From contig CANRXB010000002.1 in the NCBI GenBank assembly GCA_947643715.1, forward strand, positions 1 to 64,000: a stretch of DNA of 64,000 nt. Direction: 5' to 3'. The DNA comes from an uncultured bacterium. GTDB taxonomy: Bacteria > Bacillota > Clostridia > Oscillospirales > Oscillospiraceae. Position numbers and translations under genes: made by a program. How positions within the stretch are numbered: position 1 is the first letter of the stretch; every line of letters starts with the position of its first letter. A model generated the notes under the pieces. The model worked only from the letters and a program-made list of their open reading frames with translations. It was not told the DNA's origin and made no database searches. Shown here piece by piece: positions 34,191-41,181 of this stretch.

Positions 34191-34205
34191 GGACACCGGG
34201 TGTCC
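34191..34205. repeat. GGACAC inverted pair, integrase arm-site candidate
   Basis: GGACAC (34191-34196) and GTGTCC (34200-34205) form a small palindrome between attL and the integrase gene. The same hexamer occurs five times near attR, as expected for arm-type binding sites. Confidence 0.5.
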
Positions 34206-34238
34206 AAAATCAGGAGCGATTTTCACGGAAAAGGTGTA

Positions 34239-34259
34239 CCCTAAAGAAAATCTTTAGGG
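34239..34259 (+). promoter_or_regulatory. Hairpin masking the integrase ribosome site
   Basis: CCCTAAAG and CTTTAGGG form a perfect 8-bp stem with loop AAAAT. The right arm includes the first three G of the GGGAGG site at 34257-34262, ten bases before the integrase ATG. It could dampen integrase translation. Confidence 0.5.
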
Positions 34260-34271
34260 AGGCATTTTCAA

Positions 34272-35486
34272 ATGGCAAAGCAAAATGAAACCGGGGTGTA
34301 TCAACTCCCCAACGGGAATTGGGCTTATCGCTTCACCTTTACGGTGGACGGGGTGAAGAAAAACCGTAAGAGCGTCAAAGATGAATTTGGTATGCCGCTC
34401 ACCAGCAGACGGGCGGCAATCAAGGCGCGGGAGGCCGCAATCATCCGCCAGCATGAAGAACTGCACCGAAAAGCCCCGGTCACACGCAAGACCGTCCAAG
34501 AGGTCTACAAGGAATACTGCGAACAGGGGCGGAGCGGCAAAGCCTATCAGACCATCCGCAAGCAGGACAGCCTTTGGAATAATCATTTAGCCGCCCGGTT
34601 CGGGAAACGGTACATTGACGATATTTCCGTTGCGGAGGTCAACGACTACTTGACGGAACTGTACTATACAGAGGGCCGCGCCTATCGGTATGTGGAAAGT
34701 TTTCTGAAAATGTTCTATCTGATTTTCGGGCAAGCATACTCCCGGAACTATCTGGATGTGGACACCTACAACAAGTTATGCGTCAACAAGGACACTCGGA
34801 TTTGTATGCCGAAAATGAAGATTGACGAAGATACCGACATTGTAGCGTACAGCCGGGAACAGGTGGAAATGCTGGACGATTACTTTACGGGGACAAATGC
34901 AGAAACCGCCTATCTGTTGGGCCGCTGTTGCGGTCTGCGTATCAATGAATGTTACGGGCTGAAATGGCAGAACGTGGATACGGAGCGCGGCACGATTACC
35001 ATTGACAGGCAAATGCAGTATCAGGACGGGCTTATTAAACTGGTATCGCTCAAAACGCGGAATGCCAGACGAACTATTTACATGAGCGATAAATTGAAAG
35101 CGTATCTTCAAGAATTGGAGCGGCGCAACAGGGAACAGGCGGCGGGCCTCGCCGCACAACGGACGCAAAATCAGACCTTTATCACAGATATAGACGGGCA
35201 AAAGATTTCGTCCTTGGAACTGGTGAACTGTCTGCCGAACGGCAAAATTCAGACTGTAAACTCCATGAAATTCCATTCCCGTACCATCAAGACCACGTTG
35301 GGGATTGATTTCAAATATCACCACTTGCGCCATACATACGGCACAAGGCTTGCAGAAATGAACACGCCCACGCACATTCTTTGCAATCAGATGGGCCACG
35401 CCAGCGGCAAGGTGACAGAGCGGTATTATTTGGCGGTATCGAAAAGCGGCATTGACATTTTGACCGCAAATCTGAACGCTATGTAA
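34272..35486 (+). CDS. Tyrosine-type site-specific integrase
   Basis: A 404-residue tyrosine recombinase. An N-terminal arm-binding domain (TGVYQLPNGNWAYRFTFTVDGVKKNRKS) and a SAM-like core-binding domain precede the catalytic domain. The catalytic set is Arg in CCGLRINECYGL, Lys near SLKTRNARRTI, HxxR in FKYHHLRHTYGT, His in MGHASG and the nucleophile Tyr in VTERYYL. It lies 160 bases inside attL and surely catalyses insertion into the rubrerythrin gene. The ribosome site GGGAGG is partly inside a hairpin (34239-34259). No excisionase gene is obvious. Confidence 0.96.
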   Translation: MAKQNETGVYQLPNGNWAYRFTFTVDGVKKNRKSVKDEFGMPLTSRRAAIKAREAAIIRQHEELHRKAPVTRKTVQEVYKEYCEQGRSGKAYQTIRKQDSLWNNHLAARFGKRYIDDISVAEVNDYLTELYYTEGRAYRYVESFLKMFYLIFGQAYSRNYLDVDTYNKLCVNKDTRICMPKMKIDEDTDIVAYSREQVEMLDDYFTGTNAETAYLLGRCCGLRINECYGLKWQNVDTERGTITIDRQMQYQDGLIKLVSLKTRNARRTIYMSDKLKAYLQELERRNREQAAGLAAQRTQNQTFITDIDGQKISSLELVNCLPNGKIQTVNSMKFHSRTIKTTLGIDFKYHHLRHTYGTRLAEMNTPTHILCNQMGHASGKVTERYYLAVSKSGIDILTANLNAM

Positions 35487-35495
35487 AGCAAGAGT

Positions 35496-35517
35496 GGCGG
35501 GGGATTTCTCCCCCGCC
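35496..35517. terminator. Convergent terminator between integrase and SprT genes
   Basis: GGCGGGGG (35496-35503) pairs with CCCCCGCC (35510-35517) around ATTTCT, between two convergent stop codons. The flanking T content is modest. Confidence 0.6.
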
Positions 35518-35527
35518 CTCTCTATTA

Positions 35528-36175
35528 TCAGCCAGCTACTACCATTTGCGTATCACAGTCCAAACAGGCGATATTGACCGATTTCGTTGCCCGGACGGAA
35601 TTACCACAGCAGGGGCAAATATACTTTCGCGTACTGGACGGGCGCGGCGGCGGGGTGGTATTCGTTCCGCTGTGTCTGCCCGTTCCCGTGATTTGAAACC
35701 CGCTGTATTCGTTCCTGTTAATCAGAATGTCAGTCAGGCCGTTTTCAAGGATGAAGTCAAGGAGCGCGTCACTGGGGGAGGTATGCGACCAACCGTATTT
35801 GTCACTGTGTTCCACATTCAGCCCGTGGGCCTCTGCCGCCGCCTTGAATTTCCTGTTGTGGTAGGTGTTCCCCCTACTGCAATCCTGCACCCCGTTTTCG
35901 TAATTGAAGTAATGCACCATTTCATGTAAGAGCGTGGCGGCTACTTCCTCAATGGGCCGGGCCAGCGTTCCCGCGCCGATGTTGATTTCATGCGTCCCGC
36001 CCAGCTTGGAAACCCAGGTATCTTCCCGCAGGGAGAAATGACCGTAGGCGCGGGGGGTGGACTGTATTGTAATTGTGGGCCGTGAAAGTGTACCTTCAAA
36101 AAATTCGGCGTTCAGCATATCGAACATTTTATTGAGATACCCGGCTACCCGGTTATAGCTTGTCAATTCTTTCAT
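35528..36175 (-). CDS. SprT-like zinc metalloprotease domain protein
   Basis: A 215-residue protein with a SprT-like domain: MFDMLNAEFFEGTLSRPTITIQSTPRAYGHFS near the start and the zinc motif LLHEMVHYFNYENGVQD (HExxH), with a third ligand likely in RGNTYHNRKFKAAAEAHGL. A C-terminal zinc ribbon (KYICPCCGNSVRATKSVNIACLDCDTQM) completes the SprT/Spartan-like plan. Relatives cleave proteins on DNA or act in mobile elements of unknown role. AAGGAG precedes the ATG. Convergent with the integrase. Confidence 0.88.
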   Translation of the reverse strand: MKELTSYNRVAGYLNKMFDMLNAEFFEGTLSRPTITIQSTPRAYGHFSLREDTWVSKLGGTHEINIGAGTLARPIEEVAATLLHEMVHYFNYENGVQDCSRGNTYHNRKFKAAAEAHGLNVEHSDKYGWSHTSPSDALLDFILENGLTDILINRNEYSGFQITGTGRHSGTNTTPPPRPSSTRKYICPCCGNSVRATKSVNIACLDCDTQMVVAG

Positions 36176-36208
36176 TTCTGAAAATCTCCTTTTTATCTTG
36201 ATTTTCGG

Positions 36209-36240
36209 GAGAGGGCAAGCTATAATGTTCTTGCCCTCTC
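36209..36240 (-). terminator. Intercistronic hairpin upstream of the SprT-like gene
   Basis: GAGAGGGCAAG (36209-36219) pairs perfectly with CTTGCCCTCTC (36230-36240). It lies between the 92-residue gene and the SprT-like gene on the minus strand and could reduce read-through; only a short T-rich stretch follows. Confidence 0.5.
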
Positions 36241-36308
36241 CGTTGTGGCGGCGGGGGTGGGGCCTCTTGCGTGTCTACTTTGGACGGTGTTCACGCAAGG
36301 GCCTTTTC

Positions 36309-36587
36309 TCATGCGCTGATGGTAAAGCGGCGGCTGGAAACGGCCTTGGTGTAGGCTTTGTAAACGTCCGGCATGACCTTTTTGAAAGACGTGGTATCGA
36401 ACCTGTTGGAAATGATGGAAGTCCAACGGACGATATACTGTCCAGCGGTCAATTCTTCGGTGTCGCGCTCCATCATTTCAGCCTTGATACTGTCCCGGAT
36501 GGCTTCGGCCTCGGCCTTGGCTTCCTCAATAACGGCTTCCCATTCGTTGAGGGCTTCAATCTTGGCTACCAATTCGTTTCTGCTCAT
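36309..36587 (-). CDS. Small element protein of unknown function
   Basis: A 92-residue protein: a charged coiled-coil-like N-terminal half (RNELVAKIEALNEWEAVIEEAKAEAEAIRDSIKAEMMERDTEEL) and a C-terminal part IVRWTSIISNRFDTTSFKKVMPDVYKAYTKAVSSRRFTI. Proteins with this RW...SNRFDT..FK pattern are frequent in conjugative and phage-like elements of gut clostridia, but no function is known to me. The ATG at 36587 has AAGGAG eight bases before it. It is probably transcribed away from the HTH switch at 36.7 kb. Confidence 0.8.
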   Translation of the reverse strand: MSRNELVAKIEALNEWEAVIEEAKAEAEAIRDSIKAEMMERDTEELTAGQYIVRWTSIISNRFDTTSFKKVMPDVYKAYTKAVSSRRFTISA

Positions 36588-36640
36588 GTTCAAATCTCCT
36601 TTTGTTTTATTGGGGTGTTCCCCTTAACTGATTACAGTCT

Positions 36641-36657
36641 ACACCTTTTTCAAGTGT
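36641..36657. promoter_or_regulatory. Operator copy 1 of the element's HTH switch
   Basis: This 17-base sequence is the exact reverse complement of 36710-36726. The two copies lie in the gap between the divergent 92-residue gene and the HTH regulator gene. Confidence 0.6.
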
Positions 36658-36709
36658 AAATCAATCCGCAAACTGCACAAAAATTACACTTATTTTATGT
36701 GCAATATTA

Positions 36710-36742
36710 ACACTTGAAAAAGGTGTAAATTTGTGCTAAAAT
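36710..36742 (+). promoter_or_regulatory. Promoter of the HTH gene with operator copy 2
   Basis: TTGAAA (36714-36719) and TAAAAT (36737-36742) are 17 bases apart. The -35 box lies inside the 17-base operator copy (36710-36726), so a bound regulator would block this promoter. Confidence 0.65.
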
Positions 36743-36798
36743 AAGGACAATGGAGGAGGGACGCAATTTTTCAGCGGCCCCAGACGGGAGGAAATACA

Positions 36799-37005
36799 AT
36801 GGCACTCAAATACAAGATTGATGTTATTGCGGCCTTGAAAGAGGCTGGATATAACACGAATACCATTCGGAAAGAGAAAATCATGGGTGAGGCCATGCTA
36901 CAAAAAATTCGCGGCGGTCAGATGGTTTCATGGGCCACGTTTGAAACGATTTGCAATCTGTTAGACTGTCAGCCGGGAGATTTGATAGAAAACAGCAAAG
37001 AATAA
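36799..37005 (+). CDS. Cro/C1-type HTH regulator
   Basis: A 68-residue single-domain helix-turn-helix protein (YKIDVIAALKEAGYNTNTIRKEKIMGEAMLQKIRGGQMVSWATFETICNLLDCQPGDLIE), the compact Cro/C1-like form found in mobile elements. GGGAGGAAATACA precedes the ATG. Two inverted copies of a 17-base sequence upstream are its likely operators, which would make it autoregulated and able to control the divergent genes. Confidence 0.9.
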   Translation: MALKYKIDVIAALKEAGYNTNTIRKEKIMGEAMLQKIRGGQMVSWATFETICNLLDCQPGDLIENSKE

Positions 37006-37025
37006 TTCAGAGTGGAGCGTTGCCG

Positions 37026-37142
37026 ATGTTTCCAGATACAGATTTGCCCCTTGCCCTTATCATGGAGGAAATCCTTGGATGGGAGAAAAAGCCGGACGGC
37101 AAAACGGACGATGAAACAAAAGCCGATACCAGCGTTAAATAG
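37026..37142 (+). CDS. Very small acidic protein downstream of the HTH gene
   Basis: A 38-residue frame, MFPDTDLPLALIMEEILGWEKKPDG followed by a polar tail. GTGGAG lies eight bases before the ATG, 20 bases after the HTH stop, and a hairpin follows immediately. The hydrophobic/acidic helix and tight spacing suggest a real cistron, possibly a partner of the regulator. It ends in TAG. Confidence 0.6.
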   Translation: MFPDTDLPLALIMEEILGWEKKPDGKTDDETKADTSVK

Positions 37143-37143
37143 A

Positions 37144-37171
37144 GGCGGCGGGGGTGCTTACCCTCGCCGCC
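37144..37171 (+). terminator. Hairpin after the HTH operon
   Basis: GGCGGCG (37144-37150) pairs with CGCCGCC (37165-37171), with extra G:C pairs inside. The following CTTCTGTC is a weak T tract. Confidence 0.5.
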
Positions 37172-37194
37172 TTCTGTCGAGCGGGCCGCGCTGA

Positions 37195-37524
37195 TTATTT
37201 GAAATAATCCCGCATGAATTTGTCAAACGCTTTCTTGATGGCCTTGTACGCCTCGGTTTCCAGCTTACCGCGTATCACTGTGCCGCCATGCTCCAAAAAG
37301 CTGTTTTCCAGAATTTCCAGCTTGTAGCGGTTCAGTGACAGGTATTCGCTGAAACGCCGCATTTTTTCATCGGTGGAGGTAAAGGCTTCCCGCGCCGCTT
37401 TGTAATTGGCGTAGGCTTGGCCTTGGGGTGTGCTGGTGTCAGGCTTCACGAAGTCATAACGCCTCCGATGGTGGAAACGGTCGTACTCCTCGAAGTCGCG
37501 GTAAAGATTGATAATGTCGTTCAT
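37195..37524 (-). CDS. Element protein of unknown function
   Basis: A 109-residue basic, helical protein (MNDIINLYRDFEEYDRFHHRRRYDFVKPDTSTPQGQAYANYKAAREAFTSTDEKMRRF). I do not recognise a family. AAAGGAG precedes the ATG at suitable spacing. The high content of Arg, Tyr and Lys and the clean helical pattern support a real protein. It lies in the same orientation as the primase group, after the long palindrome at 37.6 kb. Confidence 0.75.
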   Translation of the reverse strand: MNDIINLYRDFEEYDRFHHRRRYDFVKPDTSTPQGQAYANYKAAREAFTSTDEKMRRFSEYLSLNRYKLEILENSFLEHGGTVIRGKLETEAYKAIKKAFDKFMRDYFK

Positions 37525-37562
37525 TATCGGGGTTCTCCTTTCGTATTTGGGATTATTTTTGT

Positions 37563-37652
37563 GTGATTACTGCGGCTTTGGTCGGGTGTCCGTGGGTCTA
37601 TTATAAAAAACTATAAGACCCACGGAGGCCAGACCGAAGTGCCAGCAATCAC
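37563..37652. repeat. 90-base imperfect palindrome
   Basis: Arms 37563-37603 and 37612-37652 are complementary over about 40 bases with a few mismatches; the innermost 10 pairs (CCGTGGGTCT with AGACCCACGG) are perfect. The loop is A-rich. The outer right arm overlaps the last codons of the frame ending at 37649. It could be an RNA hairpin, a single-strand origin or a recombination site. Confidence 0.7.
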
Positions 37653-37774
37653 GGGGAATTTCTGATGTAAACGCCTTTATAGAGGCGTTTTATCAGGCCA
37701 TTGTTTACAAGGGTGGTAATACTCCCTTTTGTGTAACCTTGGGCTTTCAATTCGGCGGTTGTCCACCTGTCGCC
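37649..37774 (-). other. In-frame continuation after TAG: winged-helix-like segment
   Basis: Directly after the TAG at 37775-37777 the same frame stays open for 41 codons to a TGA. It encodes GDRWTTAELKAQGYTKGSITTLVNNGLIKRLYKGVYIRNSP, which has the pattern of a small winged helix, as at the start of AbiEi-type antitoxins. No start codon with a ribosome site lies in this frame after the TAG. It is either the C-terminal end of the upstream protein read through TAG or a cut-off remnant. Confidence 0.6.
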
Positions 37775-38017
37775 CTACAACATATCAAAACGTTGTTTTA
37801 CTCGGCGGGCGGCTTTGTCCGCATTGTGCTCTCGATTGTATTCGGACATTTCCCGTTTTAGGTCGTAGGAGCGTACAATCTCAACATCTTTTTCATAGTC
37901 GATGGAAAAAGAATATACCTCGCTGTTCATATCCCCTTGGAGCGGGAACGGCTTGTTTTTTCCATCCAGATATTGATACAGCCATGTGATAATGCTGTTG
38001 CGCTCTGTCAACGGCAA
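37775..38017 (-). CDS. Middle segment of an amber-interrupted element gene
   Basis: This 80-residue frame (first possible start a TTG) lies in the same frame as the 238-residue ORF upstream and the 41-codon segment downstream, each divided by a single TAG. Its sequence, NSIITWLYQYLDGKNKPFPLQGDMNSEVYSFSIDYEKDVEIVRSYDLKREMSEYNREHNADKAARRVKQRFDML, is normal coding text. No ribosome site precedes the TTG. I think it is part of one ~366-codon gene (37649-38749) with two internal TAG codons. The alternative is a decayed gene. Confidence 0.6.
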   Translation of the reverse strand: MPLTERNSIITWLYQYLDGKNKPFPLQGDMNSEVYSFSIDYEKDVEIVRSYDLKREMSEYNREHNADKAARRVKQRFDML

Positions 38018-38032
38018 GGCCAGATGAAAAGG

Positions 38033-38749
38033 CTATTGGTAATAGAGAATTTCCATCGCGTCCCGGCTGATTGCCGCTGTGTTTGTGCCGCGCCCCCTCT
38101 GCGTTTGGAGATAGGCAAGGAGTGGGGCCGTCCAGTGTTCCCATGTCATAGACACGCCGGAGTACGATGCACAGGTATCGCCTAAATTGGCATGATAGCA
38201 CCAAACACCCCGCGTCCTGCCCTCCATCTTTAGGCTTACGCCGAACGTGACAATCTTTTCGTGGCCTTGGGGCCAGTGCATACGGGTGTACCAGCGTTGG
38301 GCCGTTTTATGCTCTGCTGGGCCGCAAAGCCGCTCTAAATTCTCTTTGTCCTCGGCGGCTACTCCCGCGAGCGGGAAACGCAACGCCAGAATGTGATAGG
38401 CCAGCTTGGCCCGCTGGTCGCCTCCCAGCCGGAAAACATCATCCGTCAGGGGTTTCACCCGATAGGGGTATTTTTTGTATTCTTGAAATGCACTTCTCAA
38501 AAACTCCTCCCGCTCATAGGTGTGCCCGTCATAGGCAATCAGATGGCGGCAACCGTTGAACTGTTCCCGTATCTCATCCGGGCCAAAGGCATTGGCGGTC
38601 ACAGTCCTTTTTGTTTTCTGTTCGTCCACCCATGCGATGGGCTTGCCGCGAAAAGTAATTTCCTCGGCGGCGGTCGTACCCTCGGAGGCTCCCCGTCCCG
38701 CTCTTTCGAGCGGGAGCGGGACAAATGCCGTGTTTTCGACGTTCACCAC
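38033..38749 (-). CDS. Element protein following the primase, ends at an in-frame TAG
   Basis: A 238-residue protein starting at GTG, with GGGAGG 13 bases upstream. Segments such as ITFRGKPIAWVDEQKTKRTVTANAFGPDEIREQFNGCRHLIAYDGHTYEREEFL and AQRWYTRMHWPQGHEKIVTFGVSLKMEGRTRGVWCYHANLGDTCASYSG look conserved, but I recognise no family. It overlaps the extended end of the primase. Its stop is TAG, after which the same frame continues for 85 codons, another TAG, then 41 codons to TGA. Confidence 0.72.
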   Translation of the reverse strand: MVNVENTAFVPLPLERAGRGASEGTTAAEEITFRGKPIAWVDEQKTKRTVTANAFGPDEIREQFNGCRHLIAYDGHTYEREEFLRSAFQEYKKYPYRVKPLTDDVFRLGGDQRAKLAYHILALRFPLAGVAAEDKENLERLCGPAEHKTAQRWYTRMHWPQGHEKIVTFGVSLKMEGRTRGVWCYHANLGDTCASYSGVSMTWEHWTAPLLAYLQTQRGRGTNTAAISRDAMEILYYQ

Positions 38750-38781
38750 ATTTTCTTCAATACCTCCCGATTTTCAAAAAG

Positions 38782-39942
38782 CTACTGAAAGACTTCTCTG
38801 CCCCGGTCAATAGGTGCGTCCTTGTAGCAGAGTAAACTTCCAGTATCTACAATACGGCTGACACTCAACATATCTACACGTTCCGCAAGGCCCTTTGTGC
38901 GTTTTTCGTATTTGTCCCACTCTGTCCCCTCTGCGGTTTGGTATTGGCGGTCAAAAGCAAGGATAATTTCGACAGCTCCCGCTTGTGCCAGCAATGCAAT
39001 CTGGTTCAGACTTGCGCCGAAAGTGTGGGTCGCAACTGCATAGGGATAGCCGTAGGCATGGGCCAGCATAACGCTCTTGGCCCCCTCAAAGACGATTGCC
39101 ATACCCTTTTCCGCAATGGCTTCTTTCGCTTTATGTAAGCCATAGAGATTTTGTGCATTGGGGAAACTCCAACAGGGTTTGGCTTTTGTCCGATACTTCT
39201 CGCTTTTCAAAAGCGGCATATACTTGGATTTCGGTGCGGCGTAGATTTGGCGGCTGATGAACGGCGTGTAAATGTCCTGTTCCCACTCGATAAACATTTG
39301 CTTCACATCATCACGGAGCAAATCGAAAGTACGTTCATACAAGCCTACAATCTCGCCGTTGGCGTTGTGATGGGGCAAGATGATTGTCCTATTCTCCGGG
39401 TTATAGGCCACTTGGAACGCGGCAAGCTGTTCAACGGGAATCCCGTCCTCAGTGTGCCAGCAAAGCCGCGACAGCGTTTCCACAGACGTATCGAAATGGG
39501 AATAGAGGTCGGCAATAATATTCGGCTCAATGCCTTGCACCATGTCAATGCGCTGGAATGGGTCGAACAAATTACTGTTTCCTGTTGAACGGCTGGTTCT
39601 GCTGGCTGTAAATCCAATGTCAAAGTCAATGTTCTGCCCATTCAGCCAGTCTGTGAAAAATTCTCTGCCCTCGTTGGGGTTCTCGGTATCCAGCACACGG
39701 CAAATCCATGTGTGGAGTTTTACGGTATCGCCGCAATCGCTGAAACAAGTGACCTTGTGGGTTTCCGGGTCAAAAACCGCGTTATGGTGCGTTCCATGAT
39801 GGCAAATGGTCAACAGTTTAATGGCCTCTTTGCCGCCGCATTGACACCACTGTGGGTCTGCACCTATGTCATGGAAGAAGTCGAAGAATGTATCTCCATC
39901 CACATAGTCGATGATGTCCTTGTAGCGCGGTGCGACTTTCAC
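38782..39942 (-). CDS. Toprim-type DNA primase of the element
   Basis: A 386-residue primase-like protein. The N-terminal third has Cys/His residues of a CHC2-type zinc region (WCQCGG, ICHHGTHHN, CFSDCGD). The second half holds a Toprim domain: GMAIVFEGAKSVMLAHAYGY and EIILAFDRQY. The GTG at 39942 has no good ribosome site. Ten codons upstream in frame, an ATG at 39972 follows GGAG, but codon 6 of that longer frame is TAG. The ORF also ends in TAG, with 12 sensible codons (LFENREVLKKMW) before a TGA. Read with TAG as Gln it would span 38743-39972. It probably primes replication of the element. Confidence 0.85.
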   Translation of the reverse strand: MKVAPRYKDIIDYVDGDTFFDFFHDIGADPQWCQCGGKEAIKLLTICHHGTHHNAVFDPETHKVTCFSDCGDTVKLHTWICRVLDTENPNEGREFFTDWLNGQNIDFDIGFTASRTSRSTGNSNLFDPFQRIDMVQGIEPNIIADLYSHFDTSVETLSRLCWHTEDGIPVEQLAAFQVAYNPENRTIILPHHNANGEIVGLYERTFDLLRDDVKQMFIEWEQDIYTPFISRQIYAAPKSKYMPLLKSEKYRTKAKPCWSFPNAQNLYGLHKAKEAIAEKGMAIVFEGAKSVMLAHAYGYPYAVATHTFGASLNQIALLAQAGAVEIILAFDRQYQTAEGTEWDKYEKRTKGLAERVDMLSVSRIVDTGSLLCYKDAPIDRGREVFQ

Positions 39943-40046
39943 CGTAAAAGAGTTCTACTCGTTGCATTTCATAGCGAAACACACTCCTTTTAATCAAATT
40001 TGGTTGGAAAGTGATTAAATTGTTATCTCTCTCACTTTCTGATATT

Positions 40047-40075
40047 ATTATACCATAAAAATTTTTTGTCCGCAA
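40047..40075 (-). promoter_or_regulatory. Promoter of the primase operon
   Basis: On the minus strand TTGCGG (40070-40075) and TATAAT (40047-40052) are 17 bases apart, with TGG directly before the -10 box (extended -10). The predicted RNA begins upstream of the ATG at 39972, which supports that start. Confidence 0.65.
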
Positions 40076-40390
40076 TTCAGTCGCATATCAAAAGAAAACG
40101 TGAAAAATCTGAACAATTATTGAAACTTCTTCGACAGACACCAAACTTTGAAAATGCACATTCAAAGGAAAACGGTTAATAAAATTCATTTTTCGCTTGG
40201 AGCGGGACACCGACAGCGGAAGCCCCCCGACAGCCGCAAGGCCACCGGGGGGATTGTTCCGGGATTTTACATTTCTGATTTGCGATACTGGCTTTTTTCG
40301 GGGAATTTCCCGACCGCTGATAAATCACGGCGGAAACGGACGTTCACGGCGGACACGGCGGGAGTTATTCCCTTAAACTCTGAAACAGGC

Positions 40391-40547
40391 AAAATTAAGC
40401 CAATTTCAGCGAATTCCGCTAAAATCAACCGTATTTCAGCAGAAATCAAGAATATTTCGTCGAAATTAACTCGATTTAAGCGCATTTCATCGAATTTGCC
40501 AAAAATTCAGCGGATTTTGGGCAAATCCACGAAAATTGAGAGAATTT
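40391..40547. repeat. Sixteen A/T tracts phased at 10 bp, predicted bent DNA
   Basis: From 40391 to 40547 every successive 10-base block contains one A/T tract of 4-7 bases (such as AAAATT, AATTT, ATTT) separated by G/C-containing spacers. Sixteen tracts keep nearly the same phase. Such phasing gives intrinsically curved DNA. The block lies between the divergent primase promoter and a TTGACA-(AT)n promoter, a plausible place for a replication origin or an architectural promoter element. A 133-codon frame crosses it but looks non-coding. Confidence 0.75.
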
Positions 40548-40557
40548 GAAAAAGGTC

Positions 40558-40586
40558 TTGACAATATATATATATATATATGATAG
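40558..40586 (+). promoter_or_regulatory. Promoter with alternating AT spacer
   Basis: TTGACA (40558-40563) is followed by a long alternating AT run and TATGAT/TGATAG near 40579-40586. The exact -10 is uncertain because of the run. It would drive the genes at 40.65-42.67 kb. Confidence 0.55.
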
Positions 40587-40652
40587 ATTGTACTAAATAC
40601 TGTGAATTTTGCACAGTGTTCGTACATTTTTATTTAATCAGGAGGTATCAAA

Positions 40653-40898
40653 ATGCGCGTAACTATCGACTTGGAGCGGGAAATTATCATTATCCCCGAC
40701 AACTTTTTCAAGAAAATCAAAGAGGACAACGAGCGTCTTGAGAAGTTTGGTGCAACCCCTGTTTCTGGCCTCGACCGCATTAAAAGCGCGTTTGAAAAGG
40801 CCATGTCTGACACGGACAATCGACTGATGACACAGGCCAACGCAAAAGAAACACGGACGAAAAAAGGTGCGGCGAAAGACGCACAGGGGGAGAAATAA
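40653..40898 (+). CDS. Small element protein of unknown function
   Basis: An 81-residue protein: MRVTIDLEREIIIIPDNFFKKIKEDNERLEKFG followed by a polar tail ending in a Lys-rich segment. An AGGAGG site lies before the ATG. The start resembles a short beta strand plus helix as in small DNA-binding or antitoxin-like proteins, but no family is recognised. It is the first gene after the phased A/T block and its promoter. Confidence 0.78.
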   Translation: MRVTIDLEREIIIIPDNFFKKIKEDNERLEKFGATPVSGLDRIKSAFEKAMSDTDNRLMTQANAKETRTKKGAAKDAQGEK

Positions 40899-40941
40899 TC
40901 AAATAAGCCTACAATGTGGGACAGAGAAAGGACAGATACTT

Positions 40942-41166
40942 ATGGAAATTTTAATTCCGTTGATTATTCTTGCGGCGGTTTTTGCGATTGATTGGTTTGC
41001 CGCGAAAGCCATGTACGAAATTGCGGTGATGAAAGGCCACCCGCAGAAGAAGTATTTTTGGTGGTGTTTCTGGATGGCAATGTTTGGTTATCTGATGGTA
41101 ATTGCTCTGCCTGACAGACATGGAACGCAAAGCGTCCCCAGCGCAGACGAACTTCCCGAACTGTAA
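40942..41166 (+). CDS. Small membrane protein
   Basis: A 74-residue protein with a long N-terminal hydrophobic helix (MEILIPLIILAAVFAIDWFAAKAMYEIAVMKGHPQKKYFWWCFWMAMFGYLMVIALP) and probably a second helix, then a polar C-terminal tail. AAAGGA precedes the ATG. Small proteins of this look (helix, KGHPQKKYFWW, helix) are common in gut clostridia and of unknown role. It is encoded just before the zinc-ribbon/TPR-like membrane protein and may be its partner. Confidence 0.78.
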   Translation: MEILIPLIILAAVFAIDWFAAKAMYEIAVMKGHPQKKYFWWCFWMAMFGYLMVIALPDRHGTQSVPSADELPEL

Positions 41167-41181
41167 GGAGGGCAGGGGCAA

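Noticed and set aside
40148..40549. 133-codon frame over the phased A/T block
   Set aside because: No ribosome site, no family resemblance, and the promoter for the next gene lies after it. The 10-bp period is not a multiple of three, so it is a DNA-structure signal rather than a peptide repeat.
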